Below are positions 15,013 to 23,171 of a DNA stretch of 64,000 nt, piece after piece. The stretch covers positions 62,001 through 126,000 of the forward strand of contig NZ_BCQT01000014.1 of the NCBI RefSeq assembly GCF_001552215.1, in the 5' to 3' direction. This stretch comes from Actinomadura macra NBRC 14102 (GTDB lineage: Bacteria > Actinomycetota > Actinomycetes > Streptosporangiales > Streptosporangiaceae). The notes below the pieces were generated by a model. It had not been told where the DNA came from, did not search any database, and saw only the letters and a list, made by a program, of their open reading frames with translations. Positions within the stretch are counted from its first letter, which is position 1. The number at the start of each line of letters is the position of its first letter. Made by a program: the position numbers and the translations under genes.

Positions 15013-16919
15013 TCTTCGCTGTCTGCGGGACGCCGTTGCTTGCCGGGGCGCTGCTGTTGCTCGCGGGGCGCCGTGCCGACCGCGCGGCCCCGGTGGCGGG
15101 CGTGGCCGTCGCGGTCTTCGTCCTCGGAATGGCGGTCACCGCGGCTGTCACCCGTCCGGTGGCGCGGTTCGCGTTGCTGCCGGGATGGCCGGGCGGCCTG
15201 GCGGTGGACGCCCTGTCCGCCGTGCTGGTCGTGACCGTCGCGTCCGTCCTGGTGGCGATCCTGATCTACGCCGCGGGGGAGCGGTACGGGGCCAGGTTCT
15301 TCGGGCTCATGCTGGTGTTCGCGGGCGCGATGCTGGTCACGGTCACCGCCTCCGACCTCGTCCTGCTGCTGATGGGCTGGGAGGTGATGGGCGCGATGTC
15401 CTACGCGCTCATCGGTTACGTCTGGCAGGACGCGGACCGCGTGCGCTCGGCGGACCTCGCCTTCCTCACCACCCGGACTGGTGACGTCGGCCTCTACGCC
15501 GCCGCGGGCTTCGCCGTAGCGGGCGCCCACTCGCTGAGCCTCGAAAGCCTGCCAGGAGCGAGTTCGCCTTGGCGCGACCTCATCGCAGGTGGCGTCGTGC
15601 TAGCCGCGCTGGGAAAATCGGCACAACTGCCGTTCTCGTTCTGGCTGTCCAGGGCGATGGCCGGTCCGAGCCCAGTGTCGGCACTCCTGCACTCGGCGAC
15701 CATGGTCGCCGCCGGCGCCTACCTCTTGCTGCGCCTGAACCCGCTCTTGGCAGCAACCGGCTGGGCGGACATGTTCGTCGCCTGGGCGGGTGCCCTGACC
15801 GCACTGGTTCTGGGAGGGGTTGCACTCGTCCAGGACGACCTGAAGCAACTCCTGGCCGCGTCCACATGCGCGCAACTCGGCTTCATGATGCTGGGTGCCG
15901 GGGTCGGCTCGGTGGTCGGTGGCGCGTCCCTCCTTGTCGCCCATGCGGCGGTGAAGAGCCTGCTGTTCCTGTGCGCAGGCTCCTGGCTGACCTTCCTCGG
16001 CACGAAACGTCTGGGCGAACTGTCGGGGGCCGCCCGTCGCCGCCGCGTGGTCGGTCTGACATTCTCCGTGGGCGCGCTCGCCCTGGCCGGTCTGCCGCCC
16101 TTGTCGCTCTGGGTCACCAAGGACACCGTCTTGGCGGCGGCAGGGGAGCGCTCGTACGCCCTGCTCGTCGTCGGTTTGGCGGCCTCCGCGTTGTCCGCCG
16201 CCTACACCGCCAGGGCATTGCGCATCGTCTGGCGGCCCGTCCGGACGGACGGGAGTGACCATGAGGGCGTGCCGGAGTGGCTGCCGCTCACACTGCTCGC
16301 CGTCGCGTCCTGCGTCCTCGGCGCCGTCCCATGGCGGCGGGTTCTCGACGGGCCGCAGGAGATCACACCGGACGCCTGGGGAGCGGCCACGGCCGGGACG
16401 CTCGCGGTCGTCACCATGGTGGCTGTTCTTCTCGCCGGTCGTGCGTCGTTCCTGGTCTTCTCGGTGTGCGCGCTCGCCGTGTTTGGTGTGCTGGCGGTGA
16501 TCGGGCCGCCGGAGACCGGCGCGGCCGGCGCGCTGGCCGCGGGGGCGATCGTCGTCGCCTGGACGAGGCCGCGGCTTGCGGCATCCGGGTGGGGCCTGGG
16601 CTGGCTGTGTCTGGAGCGAGCCGCCGAGGTCGCCGTGGTGCGTCCCGTGTTCGGCGCGGCGCGGGCGCTGGCGCGGTTCGACGACCGGGTGGTGGACGGA
16701 GCCGTCCGCGGGGTGGCCCGCGGCGGGGTCTGGGCGGCGGGGCTGGCCGGACGCGGGATCGAGGTACGCGTGGACGGCCTGGTCGGTGCGGTCGGGCGCG
16801 CCACCCGGGGGCTCGCCGCGCTGGCACGGCGCCCGCAGACCGGGCAACTCCACATGTACTACGCCCAGGCCGCGGTGGTGCTCGCGGTGCTCATCGTCGT
16901 CGCGGTCCTGGCGGGGTGA
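15009..16919 (+). CDS. nuoL: NADH-quinone oxidoreductase subunit L-like antiporter
   Basis: 636 residues with about 15-16 helices, NuoL/MrpA/DabB superfamily. The TM5 glutamate is kept (VLLLMGWEVMGAMSYALIGY, Glu125) and so is the TM7 lysine (ALGKSAQLPFSFWLSRAMAG), but the normally strict H-x-W-L-P-D-A-M-E-G-P-T-P-V reads SFWLSRAMAGPSPV, losing His, Asp and Glu. SALLHSATMVAAGAYLLLRL and the C-terminal long amphipathic tail are present. ATG 15009 overlaps the nuoK stop (ATGA). Confidence 0.9.
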   Translation: MIFAVCGTPLLAGALLLLAGRRADRAAPVAGVAVAVFVLGMAVTAAVTRPVARFALLPGWPGGLAVDALSAVLVVTVASVLVAILIYAAGERYGARFFGLMLVFAGAMLVTVTASDLVLLLMGWEVMGAMSYALIGYVWQDADRVRSADLAFLTTRTGDVGLYAAAGFAVAGAHSLSLESLPGASSPWRDLIAGGVVLAALGKSAQLPFSFWLSRAMAGPSPVSALLHSATMVAAGAYLLLRLNPLLAATGWADMFVAWAGALTALVLGGVALVQDDLKQLLAASTCAQLGFMMLGAGVGSVVGGASLLVAHAAVKSLLFLCAGSWLTFLGTKRLGELSGAARRRRVVGLTFSVGALALAGLPPLSLWVTKDTVLAAAGERSYALLVVGLAASALSAAYTARALRIVWRPVRTDGSDHEGVPEWLPLTLLAVASCVLGAVPWRRVLDGPQEITPDAWGAATAGTLAVVTMVAVLLAGRASFLVFSVCALAVFGVLAVIGPPETGAAGALAAGAIVVAWTRPRLAASGWGLGWLCLERAAEVAVVRPVFGAARALARFDDRVVDGAVRGVARGGVWAAGLAGRGIEVRVDGLVGAVGRATRGLAALARRPQTGQLHMYYAQAAVVLAVLIVVAVLAG

Positions 16920-18406
16920 CCGTGCTCTCGCTGCTGATCTTCCTTCCGCTGGCCGCCGCGCTCGGGGTGATGGCGGTCCCGCGCCGGGCGGTGGCGTGGA
17001 CGTGGGTGGTCGCCGGCGTCGCCGAGCTGGCGCTCGTCGTCGCGATGTGGATCGGGCACGGGACGCGGCAGGGGATGTCGTATGAGACGGATGTCCGCTG
17101 GATCCCGTCCGTTGACGCGGGGTACCACGTCGGCGCGGACGGGCTCTCGCTGCCGCTGCTCACCCTGACCGCCGGGCTCTTCGCGGCGTGCGCGGTCTAC
17201 TCGCTGCGGCAGGAGCACCGGGTGCGCGAGTTCGCCGTCCTGTTCCTCTTCTTGGAGACGGTGTGCCTCGGGGTGTTCGCGGCCCTCGACCTGCTGCTGT
17301 TCTTCGTCTTCTTCGACCTGTCGATCGTCGGCATGTACTTCGTGATCCTGCTGTGGGGTCACGGCGAGCGCGGATGGTCGGCGCTGAAGTTCTTCCTCTA
17401 CACCTTTCTCGGGTCGCTCGTCCTGCTGCTGGGATTCATCGGCCTCTACCTGGGCGCCGACCCCCACACCTTCGACATGGTGGAGCTGACCCGCACGCCG
17501 CCGCTGGACGGGTCGCCCGGCCTGGCCGGGCTGACGCTGCTCGCCGTCGGGATCGGCCTGGGCGTCAAGACACCGGTCGTCCCGTTCCACACCTGGCTGC
17601 CGCCCGCGCACACCGACGCGCCCGCCGCCGGGTCGGCGATCCTCGCCGGGGTGATGCTGAAGATGGGCACGTACGGGCTCGTCCGGATCGCGATGCCGAT
17701 GTTGCCGGACGCATGGCGCCGCCACGCCTGGGTGTTCCTGGTGGTCGGCCTGGTCAGCGTCCTGTACGGGGCGCTGGTGGCCCTCGCGCAGGAGAATGCC
17801 AAGCGGCTCGTCGCGTACACGTCCGTCAATCACATGGGGTACGTCGTCCTGGCGCTGGGCGCGGCCGGGTACGCCTCCGGCGACGCCGACGCACGGCGTC
17901 TGGCCGTGACGGGTGCGGTGACGCAGATGGTGAGCCACGGACTGGTGACCGGTGCGCTGTTCCTGCTGTGCGGGGTGCTGTACGACCGGGCGCGCAGCTA
18001 CGACCTCGGACGGTTCGGTGGCGTCGCGGGCACCGCGCCCCGCTTCTCCGCGCTGCTCGCGGTGGCGGCGTTCGCCTCGCTCGGCCTGCCGGGACTGTCG
18101 GGTTTCGTCGCCGAGTTCCAGATCTTCGCCGGGACGATCGGGAGCGGTACCGCGGCGGCGGTCGCCGGCGCCCTGGCGGTGCTCGGCATCCTCCTCACGG
18201 CCGGGCTGTTCCTGCGCGTCCTGCACCGTGTCCTGACGGGCGCGCCCGGCGAGCTGACCGCCCGGGTCACCGACCTGCAGCGGGCCGAGGCGGGAGCCGT
18301 CGTCCCCCTGCTGGCGCTGTCGCTGCTCATCGGTGTCGTCCCGCGCGTGCTGCTGGACACGATCGAGCCGCTGTCGGCGGCGGTGGTCGCCCTGGTGGGG
18401 CGGTGA
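16916..18406 (+). CDS. nuoM: NADH-quinone oxidoreductase subunit M-like antiporter
   Basis: 496 residues, about 14 helices. The NuoM core is clear: GLGVKTPVVPFHTWLPPAHT, DAPAAGSAILAGVMLKMGTY, SVNHMGYVVLALGAAGY. The TM5 catalytic glutamate is replaced by aspartate: LLFFVFFDLSIVGMYFVILL (Asp134, codon 17315-17317), and LPDAH reads LPPAH. The TM7 lysine (VKTP) is kept. GTG 16916 overlaps the nuoL stop; GTG 16922 is an alternative start. Confidence 0.9.
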   Translation: MTVLSLLIFLPLAAALGVMAVPRRAVAWTWVVAGVAELALVVAMWIGHGTRQGMSYETDVRWIPSVDAGYHVGADGLSLPLLTLTAGLFAACAVYSLRQEHRVREFAVLFLFLETVCLGVFAALDLLLFFVFFDLSIVGMYFVILLWGHGERGWSALKFFLYTFLGSLVLLLGFIGLYLGADPHTFDMVELTRTPPLDGSPGLAGLTLLAVGIGLGVKTPVVPFHTWLPPAHTDAPAAGSAILAGVMLKMGTYGLVRIAMPMLPDAWRRHAWVFLVVGLVSVLYGALVALAQENAKRLVAYTSVNHMGYVVLALGAAGYASGDADARRLAVTGAVTQMVSHGLVTGALFLLCGVLYDRARSYDLGRFGGVAGTAPRFSALLAVAAFASLGLPGLSGFVAEFQIFAGTIGSGTAAAVAGALAVLGILLTAGLFLRVLHRVLTGAPGELTARVTDLQRAEAGAVVPLLALSLLIGVVPRVLLDTIEPLSAAVVALVGR

Positions 18407-19833
18407 TGAACGAGAATCCGGCCGATCTCGCGCCGGAGCTGTGCGTGCTCATCGCCGCCGTGCTCGGCCTGGTCAACGGCATCTTCCTGCCCCGCACGCG
18501 GCAGTGGCGGGTCGCGCTGATCTGTGTGGCCGGGCTGGTCGCGGGGCTGGTCGCGGCCGCCGTCGCCGCGACCCGCGCCGATCTCATGGCGTTCGCCTCC
18601 TTCGAGATCGACCCGGTCACGCACGTCACCCGGTTCACGGTCCTCGGCTCGACGCTGCTCGTCATCCTCCTCGCGGCAGGGCCGGTCCCTTGTCGGGAGG
18701 TGACCCCGCACACCCCCTGGAAGGGACAGGTGCGCGGGCATCCGCGCGAAAGCGAACACTACGTCCTGATCCTCCTCTCGGCGCTCGGCACGCTGGCGCT
18801 CGGTGCCTCGTCCGATCTGCTGGTGCTGGTGAGCGCGTATCTGCTGGCGAGCATCCCCGCGTACGCGCTCGCCGGTTTCGGCAAGGACCCGCCCGGTACG
18901 GAAGCCGCGCTGAAGTACTACCTGATGGGCGCGTTCCTCGGCGTGCTGATGCTGACCGGTGTCACCCTTCTGTACGGGGTGGGCCGGGGCACGTCCTACA
19001 TGGTCCTGAGGGAGAACCTGGGAGACGCCCCGGCGGCCGCCATCGCGGTGGGCGTCGTCGCGCTGCTGGCCGGGCTGCTGTTCAAGGCGGGCGCTGTCCC
19101 CGGGCACTTCTGGGTTCCGGACGTGGCGGAGGGGGCCTCGCCTCCTGTCGCCGCGCTCGTCACCACCGTCCCGAAGATCGGCGCCTTCGCGGCCCTCTAC
19201 CGGATCGGCGCCGACGCGCTGCCTCCCGGCGCCGCCGGATGGCCCGTCCTCATCGCGGTGGTCGCGGCCGTCACGATGACACTGGGGAACCTCGCCGCGT
19301 TCGGCCAGGACAACGTCCGGCGGCTGCTGGCCTATTCGACCATCAGCCAGGCCGGCTACCTGATGGTCCCGGTCGCGATGGCAGGGCGGACCGACCTCGC
19401 GCGGCCCGCCCTGCTGTTCTACCTCGCCGCCTATGCGGTCACCAATCTCGGCGCGTTCGCCGTGGTCGTCGCGACGGGACGGGACGACCTGCCCGGCTAC
19501 ACCGGTCTTCTCCGGGCCTCGCCGCCCCTCGGCCTGTCCCTGATCGTCTGCCTGCTCGGCTTCATCGGGACACCCCCGACCGCCGTGTTCGTCGGAAAGG
19601 TCCTGATGTTCGGCGCCGCGCTGGACGGCCACTACACCTGGCTGGCCGTGGTCGCCGCCGTCAACACGGTCGCGAGCGTCTTCTACTACCTGCGCTGGAT
19701 CGTCCCCCTGTTCGGCCGCCCGGCCGGGAAGACGCCATCGCCCTCGGGACGCATCGCCACGGCGGTGGCCGTCGCCGCCGCGCTCGTCTCGATCGCGCTC
19801 GGCGCCGGCAGCGGCATCGTCCTGGCCATGTGA
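18406..19833 (+). CDS. nuoN: NADH-quinone oxidoreductase subunit N-like antiporter
   Basis: 475 residues, about 13-14 helices. The family core LLFKAGAVPGHFWVPDVAEG (TM7 Lys kept) and LLAYSTISQAGYLMVPVAMA is present. The TM5 segment that normally reads LGLELLSLPLY is here LVSAYLLASIPAYALAGF: the glutamate five residues before Pro151 is a leucine, so the key TM5 Glu is gone. A hydrophilic insertion (about residues 92-118, PVPCREVTPHTPWKGQVRGH) lengthens the loop before that helix. ATG 18406 overlaps the nuoM stop. Its end faces the convergent gene at 19838 with only 4 nt between. Confidence 0.88.
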   Translation: MNENPADLAPELCVLIAAVLGLVNGIFLPRTRQWRVALICVAGLVAGLVAAAVAATRADLMAFASFEIDPVTHVTRFTVLGSTLLVILLAAGPVPCREVTPHTPWKGQVRGHPRESEHYVLILLSALGTLALGASSDLLVLVSAYLLASIPAYALAGFGKDPPGTEAALKYYLMGAFLGVLMLTGVTLLYGVGRGTSYMVLRENLGDAPAAAIAVGVVALLAGLLFKAGAVPGHFWVPDVAEGASPPVAALVTTVPKIGAFAALYRIGADALPPGAAGWPVLIAVVAAVTMTLGNLAAFGQDNVRRLLAYSTISQAGYLMVPVAMAGRTDLARPALLFYLAAYAVTNLGAFAVVVATGRDDLPGYTGLLRASPPLGLSLIVCLLGFIGTPPTAVFVGKVLMFGAALDGHYTWLAVVAAVNTVASVFYYLRWIVPLFGRPAGKTPSPSGRIATAVAVAAALVSIALGAGSGIVLAM

Positions 19834-19837
19834 TCGC

Positions 19838-20923
19838 CTACGGTGCGTAGCGGCGGGCGAGGGTGCGGAACGCGTGCTTCGGCTCCCAGTGCCCGGTGGC
19901 CTCGTAGCCGCGGCCGGACTCCGGTGGCAGCACCTTGACCAGCGCGAACCCCGCCATGTCGAGGTCGCGGCGGGAGTCGCGATAGTGCGCCGAGTCCGCT
20001 TCGATGAAGTCGTAGACGAACGCGCCGTACATGCCCTCGGCCTGGTAGATGTCCAGCAGTTCGGAAATGTAGTGGGACTGCACCCGCTCGTCGCGCACGT
20101 ACCCCGCCGGGACGACGGGCGGGTCCTGCGTCCAGTCGATGATGTCGAAGCCCATCCCGCCGCGCTTCTCAGCGCCCCGGTACGTGCAGCAGCCGAACTC
20201 GGTGATGACGACCGGCTTGCCGAACCGGTGCAGCGCCCGCACCTCCTGGACGTAGGTCGCCTCGTTCGAGGCGTCCCGGTACAGGTCCACGCCGACCACG
20301 TCGAAGCGGCGCCAGGCGACCGCCTCCCAGACCCCGGACGTGTAGGTGAGGTGCCCGCCGAACAGCGGCCGGACGGTCCGTAGCGCCCGTGCGAGGAACG
20401 CGTTGAGCCGCTCGTTGTAGCCCGCGCCGGCGGGGGTTTCGAGGTTGGCCGACCGCTCCAGGTAGTCGTTCCCGGGGACGAGACCGGACATGAAGATCGT
20501 CAGCTCGCAGCCCACCGAGATCCCGACACCGGGATGGGTGCGGCGGAGCCGCTCTGCCGCACGGGCGACGGAGGACAGGAACGCCAGCGTCGTCGGCGCG
20601 TCCTGGTCGAACTGGCGCGCCTCGATCCACACGAACAGGCCCTCGTCGGCCGCGCAGCGCGCCGCCAGCATCAACCGGCCCAGGTCCGAGCCGAGGAGGA
20701 TCAGCGCGTTGCAGTGCAGGTCGCGGCGGATCGCGCGGATCTCGCGTCGCACGTACTCGGGATTCCAGACCTCGCGCTCGGTGTCGTAGTTGACCCCGTG
20801 CTGGGGCAGCGGCCGCCGGGTGGTCGCGGCGCGCACGGACGGGACGGACGCCGTGTAGGCGAACGCGGCCGCGGCGGCCGTTCCCGCGAGCATGGTCCGG
20901 CGGTTGATCGGCACACGTGGCAT
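19838..20923 (-). CDS. Tat-exported TIM-barrel, glycoside-hydrolase-like protein
   Basis: 361 residues. The N-terminus carries a Tat signal (NRRTMLAGTAAAAAFAYTAS, cleavage near VRAA), so it is exported folded. The mature part begins GVNYDTEREVWNPEYVRREI and looks like a GH-type TIM barrel: HCNALILLGSDLGRLMLAAR, GVGISVGCELTIFMSG (candidate acid/base Glu), FDVVGVDLYRDASNE, and KPVVITEFGCCTYRGA (candidate nucleophile Glu). Actinobacterial homologues are often labelled abortive infection protein, but nothing in this sequence supports that label. The substrate is unknown. The gene is single, convergent with nuoN. Confidence 0.65.
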   Translation of the reverse strand: MPRVPINRRTMLAGTAAAAAFAYTASVPSVRAATTRRPLPQHGVNYDTEREVWNPEYVRREIRAIRRDLHCNALILLGSDLGRLMLAARCAADEGLFVWIEARQFDQDAPTTLAFLSSVARAAERLRRTHPGVGISVGCELTIFMSGLVPGNDYLERSANLETPAGAGYNERLNAFLARALRTVRPLFGGHLTYTSGVWEAVAWRRFDVVGVDLYRDASNEATYVQEVRALHRFGKPVVITEFGCCTYRGAEKRGGMGFDIIDWTQDPPVVPAGYVRDERVQSHYISELLDIYQAEGMYGAFVYDFIEADSAHYRDSRRDLDMAGFALVKVLPPESGRGYEATGHWEPKHAFRTLARRYAP

Positions 20924-21046
20924 TGCTCGGCTCCTCGCTGGTCGGTCCGCCCGATAAGCGAGTCTCGTCCCGACGGCCCGTCCGGGCAGCGGCCATAGGT
21001 GGCGGTGTCCGCGACCAAAGTCGACGGGACCGCGCCCGAAGGTCGA

Positions 21047-21442
21047 TCAGGCGAGCAGGCCGCGCTCCTCGGCGAGGTCGAGGGCGGCCCGGGCGGCGGG
21101 CGCGAGCAGGTGCCGCTCGCCGCGCCCGACATAGCGGTACTCGTCGACCTCCCCGGCCGCAGCCATCGCGCCGCTGTAGGACGCCGTGAAGCACGCCATC
21201 CGCACCCGTGCGAAGTCGGGCTGGTCGTGCGCGGGGGCGCGGACCACACCCAGCTCGCGGAAGGACGCCTCGTCCAGCTCCAGATCGAGTTCCTCACGAA
21301 CCTCGCGGGACAGCGCGGACCAGTCGCTCTCACCCGGTTCCCGCTTGCCGCCCGGTAGGTACAGCAGGTCACGGCCTCGTGAACGGACGGCGAGCATCCG
21401 GCCGCCCGACACCTGCACCCAGGCGACGACGTCGAGCTCCAT
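21047..21442 (-). CDS. Nudix hydrolase
   Basis: 131 residues. The complete Nudix box is visible: GGKREPGESDWSALSREVRE followed by EL, fitting G-x5-E-x7-REUxEE-x2-U, about residues 28-49. The preceding VSGGRMLAVRSRGRDLLYLP is the usual beta-grasp lead-in. It cleaves nucleoside diphosphate-linked compounds; the substrate is unassigned. ATG 21442 is 5 nt from the end of the SAM hydrolase gene upstream of it, so the two form an operon. Confidence 0.88.
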   Translation of the reverse strand: MELDVVAWVQVSGGRMLAVRSRGRDLLYLPGGKREPGESDWSALSREVREELDLELDEASFRELGVVRAPAHDQPDFARVRMACFTASYSGAMAAAGEVDEYRYVGRGERHLLAPAARAALDLAEERGLLA

Positions 21443-21447
21443 GCGGG

Positions 21448-22257
21448 TCAGTCTGCCAGCCCGATCGTGACGGCGCCGTCCGGGCCCAGACCGAACCGCT
21501 CGGCGGCCGATCCCTGGTTGACGGCCAAGCCGAGCCGCCCGGACGAGTCGACCCACAGCAGCGGCTCGCCCACCGGGACGCTCCCGAACGTTTCCGCGAA
21601 CGCGACCCGCTCGGCGCCTCCGGACCAGCGGACTTCCAGCGCGGCGCCGTACTCCAGAGCGCCGAGGGCGGCGGTGAGGTCGTCCGGGCCCGCGTTCAGT
21701 ATCAGGCTGCCGAACCGGTCGACGTACAGCGGGGCGGCGATCAGGGCACGGTCGCCGATCTCCGGCGCCGCGACGTCGAGGGGGAGCGGCGCGGCGGGCG
21801 GGCCGAGCTCCGCGACGTCCACGCCGAGGGCGAGATGTGCGGCGGCAGGGGAGAAGACGTCCCGCCCGTGAAAAGTTGTGGACACCGAGGGCAACCGGTA
21901 CGCCGGGTTCTCCAGGACGTGCGCGCGGATCACGCCGCCCACCTCCTCCGCCGCCGGGACCAGCAGCCCGTTGTCGGGTCCGACGAGCAGGTCACCGCGT
22001 CCGGTCTCGATCGCCAGCGGACGCCGTGGCGTGCCGACGCCGGGATCGACGATGCCCAGGTGCACGCCCTTCGGCAGGTAGGGGAGCGCCTGCCGCAGCA
22101 GCATCGCGCCCTCGGCGACGGCATACGGCGTCACCTCGTCGGAGAGCACCAGCACGGTGGCGGCCGGCGCGATCGAGTAGACGACCCCCGCGCAGATGGC
22201 CGTGTAGGCGGCACCGAAGTCGGTGGTGAGGCTGACGAAAGGACGGGCATCGGGCAC
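21448..22257 (-). CDS. SAM hydroxide adenosyltransferase (DUF62, SAM hydrolase)
   Basis: 269 residues of the fluorinase/chlorinase/DUF62 superfamily; archaeal and bacterial members hydrolyse S-adenosylmethionine to adenosine and methionine. The family Asp-Arg-His set is visible: HLGIVDPGVGTPRRPLAIET (Asp and Arg, about residues 67-86) and TTFHGRDVFSPAAAHLALG (His, about residue 129). LLVGPDNGLL and the C-terminal domain APLYVDRFGSLILN are also typical. ATG 22257 begins MPDARPFVSLTTDFGAAYTA, the usual N-terminal Asp site. It is coupled to the downstream Nudix gene. Confidence 0.9.
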   Translation of the reverse strand: MPDARPFVSLTTDFGAAYTAICAGVVYSIAPAATVLVLSDEVTPYAVAEGAMLLRQALPYLPKGVHLGIVDPGVGTPRRPLAIETGRGDLLVGPDNGLLVPAAEEVGGVIRAHVLENPAYRLPSVSTTFHGRDVFSPAAAHLALGVDVAELGPPAAPLPLDVAAPEIGDRALIAAPLYVDRFGSLILNAGPDDLTAALGALEYGAALEVRWSGGAERVAFAETFGSVPVGEPLLWVDSSGRLGLAVNQGSAAERFGLGPDGAVTIGLAD

Positions 22258-22320
22258 ACGACGACCCTACGGCGACACGTGCCTCGGAGCGTCTCGCGGA
22301 AGCGTCCCTTGGCGGGATGT

Positions 22321-22665
22321 TCAGCCGGGGAGCCCGGAGAGGACGCCCACCAGTCCCAGCAGCATGGTGAGCCCCGTCGTGATCAGGATGGACAGCGGAT
22401 CGGTCACCGTGGTGCCCGCTGCCACCCGGCGCCGCCGGTTCCGCAGAGCGGCCTGGGAACGGCGCAGGAGGAGCGCCGACCCGCCGCAGACGACCGCCGC
22501 CGCGGTCGCAGCCCCCGGAGTCGACGGGGCGAACCGCACGCACAGCAGCCCGCCGACGATGAGCGCGAGCGTGGTGCGCGACCATGCCAGCGCCGTCCGC
22601 TCCGGTTGCGCGCCACGGTCCGGTGCCGGGCTACGGTCCGGTGGCGCGCCCGGACCCCCGGTCAT
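22321..22665 (-). CDS. DUF202 (YidH-like) membrane protein, second of pair
   Basis: 114 residues with three helices. The DUF202 signature is ERTALAWSRTTLALIVGGLL (about residues 20-39), followed by GAATAAAVVCGGSALLLRRS and a final helix ILITTGLTMLLGLVGVL. Its ATG overlaps the stop of the preceding DUF202 gene by 4 nt (ATGA). Function unknown for the family. Confidence 0.85.
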   Translation of the reverse strand: MTGGPGAPPDRSPAPDRGAQPERTALAWSRTTLALIVGGLLCVRFAPSTPGAATAAAVVCGGSALLLRRSQAALRNRRRRVAAGTTVTDPLSILITTGLTMLLGLVGVLSGLPG

Positions 22666-23045
22666 CGGGTGGCCAGGATCGCCGCGAGCAGCGTCAGCGC
22701 CCCTATCGCGAGGCCATAGGACATGATCGGTGCCAGTGCCGGGGGCGGCAGCGTCTCGGCGCGGCGGAGCGCCCGTTCGGTCCGGAGCCAGCGGCGGAAG
22801 GCCAGCGCTGCCACGAGCGCGCCGGTGGCGGAGAAACCGATCGCCAGGCCGCCGCGCAGCGGGGCGTCCAGCAGATCCCCGCTGAGGGCGGCGCCGATAC
22901 CGCCCGCGATCAGTGCGAGGGACGTGCGGATCCAGGCCAGGAAGGTGCGTTCGTTCGCCAGGGAGAAGCGCGGATCGGGGTCGGTGCCTTCGGCCAGCAG
23001 GCGATCGGTCCACCTGCCGCCCGGGGGGTCCGGTGGTGCGGTCAT
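22662..23045 (-). CDS. DUF202 (YidH-like) membrane protein, first of pair
   Basis: 127 residues, three helices. It carries the classical YidH motif FSLANERTFLAWIRTSLALI (about residues 27-46). A Pro-rich start (MTAPPDPPGGRWTDRLL) precedes it. It is translationally coupled to the second DUF202 gene; such tandem pairs are common and may form hetero-oligomers (inference). Confidence 0.88.
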   Translation of the reverse strand: MTAPPDPPGGRWTDRLLAEGTDPDPRFSLANERTFLAWIRTSLALIAGGIGAALSGDLLDAPLRGGLAIGFSATGALVAALAFRRWLRTERALRRAETLPPPALAPIMSYGLAIGALTLLAAILATR

Positions 23046-23061
23046 CGAAGGGTCACTCTGC

Positions 23062-23104
23062 AATGCTCGTTGTGCGGGGGTGGCGACCGCCACCCCAGAG
23101 CATT
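23062..23104. terminator. Composite stem-loop upstream of DUF202 pair
   Basis: Inner perfect 9-bp stem GGGGTGGCG/CGCCACCCC (23077-23085, 23088-23096) inside outer arms AATGCTC (23062-23068) / GAGCATT (23098-23104). It lies between merR and the DUF202 genes, both on the minus strand, so it may end the merR transcript; no T-tract. Confidence 0.45.
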
Positions 23105-23128
23105 CATATTAGGCGAACAAACGGACAT

Positions 23129-23157
23129 TTAATTCCGACATAATGGGCCGGAATTAA
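23129..23157. promoter_or_regulatory. AT-rich inverted repeat
   Basis: Perfect 9-bp inverted repeat TTAATTCCG (23129-23137) / CGGAATTAA (23149-23157) with an 11-nt spacer, in the gap after merR and before DUF202. Its AT-rich arms stand out in this GC-rich DNA; it could be an operator or promoter element of the DUF202 operon. Confidence 0.45.
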
Positions 23158-23171
23158 CGACAATTCCCAGG

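Noticed and set aside
19838..20923. Phage-defence (abortive infection) gene
   Set aside because: Only an inherited label on similar proteins; the sequence shows a Tat-exported TIM barrel with candidate catalytic glutamates and no defence neighbours.
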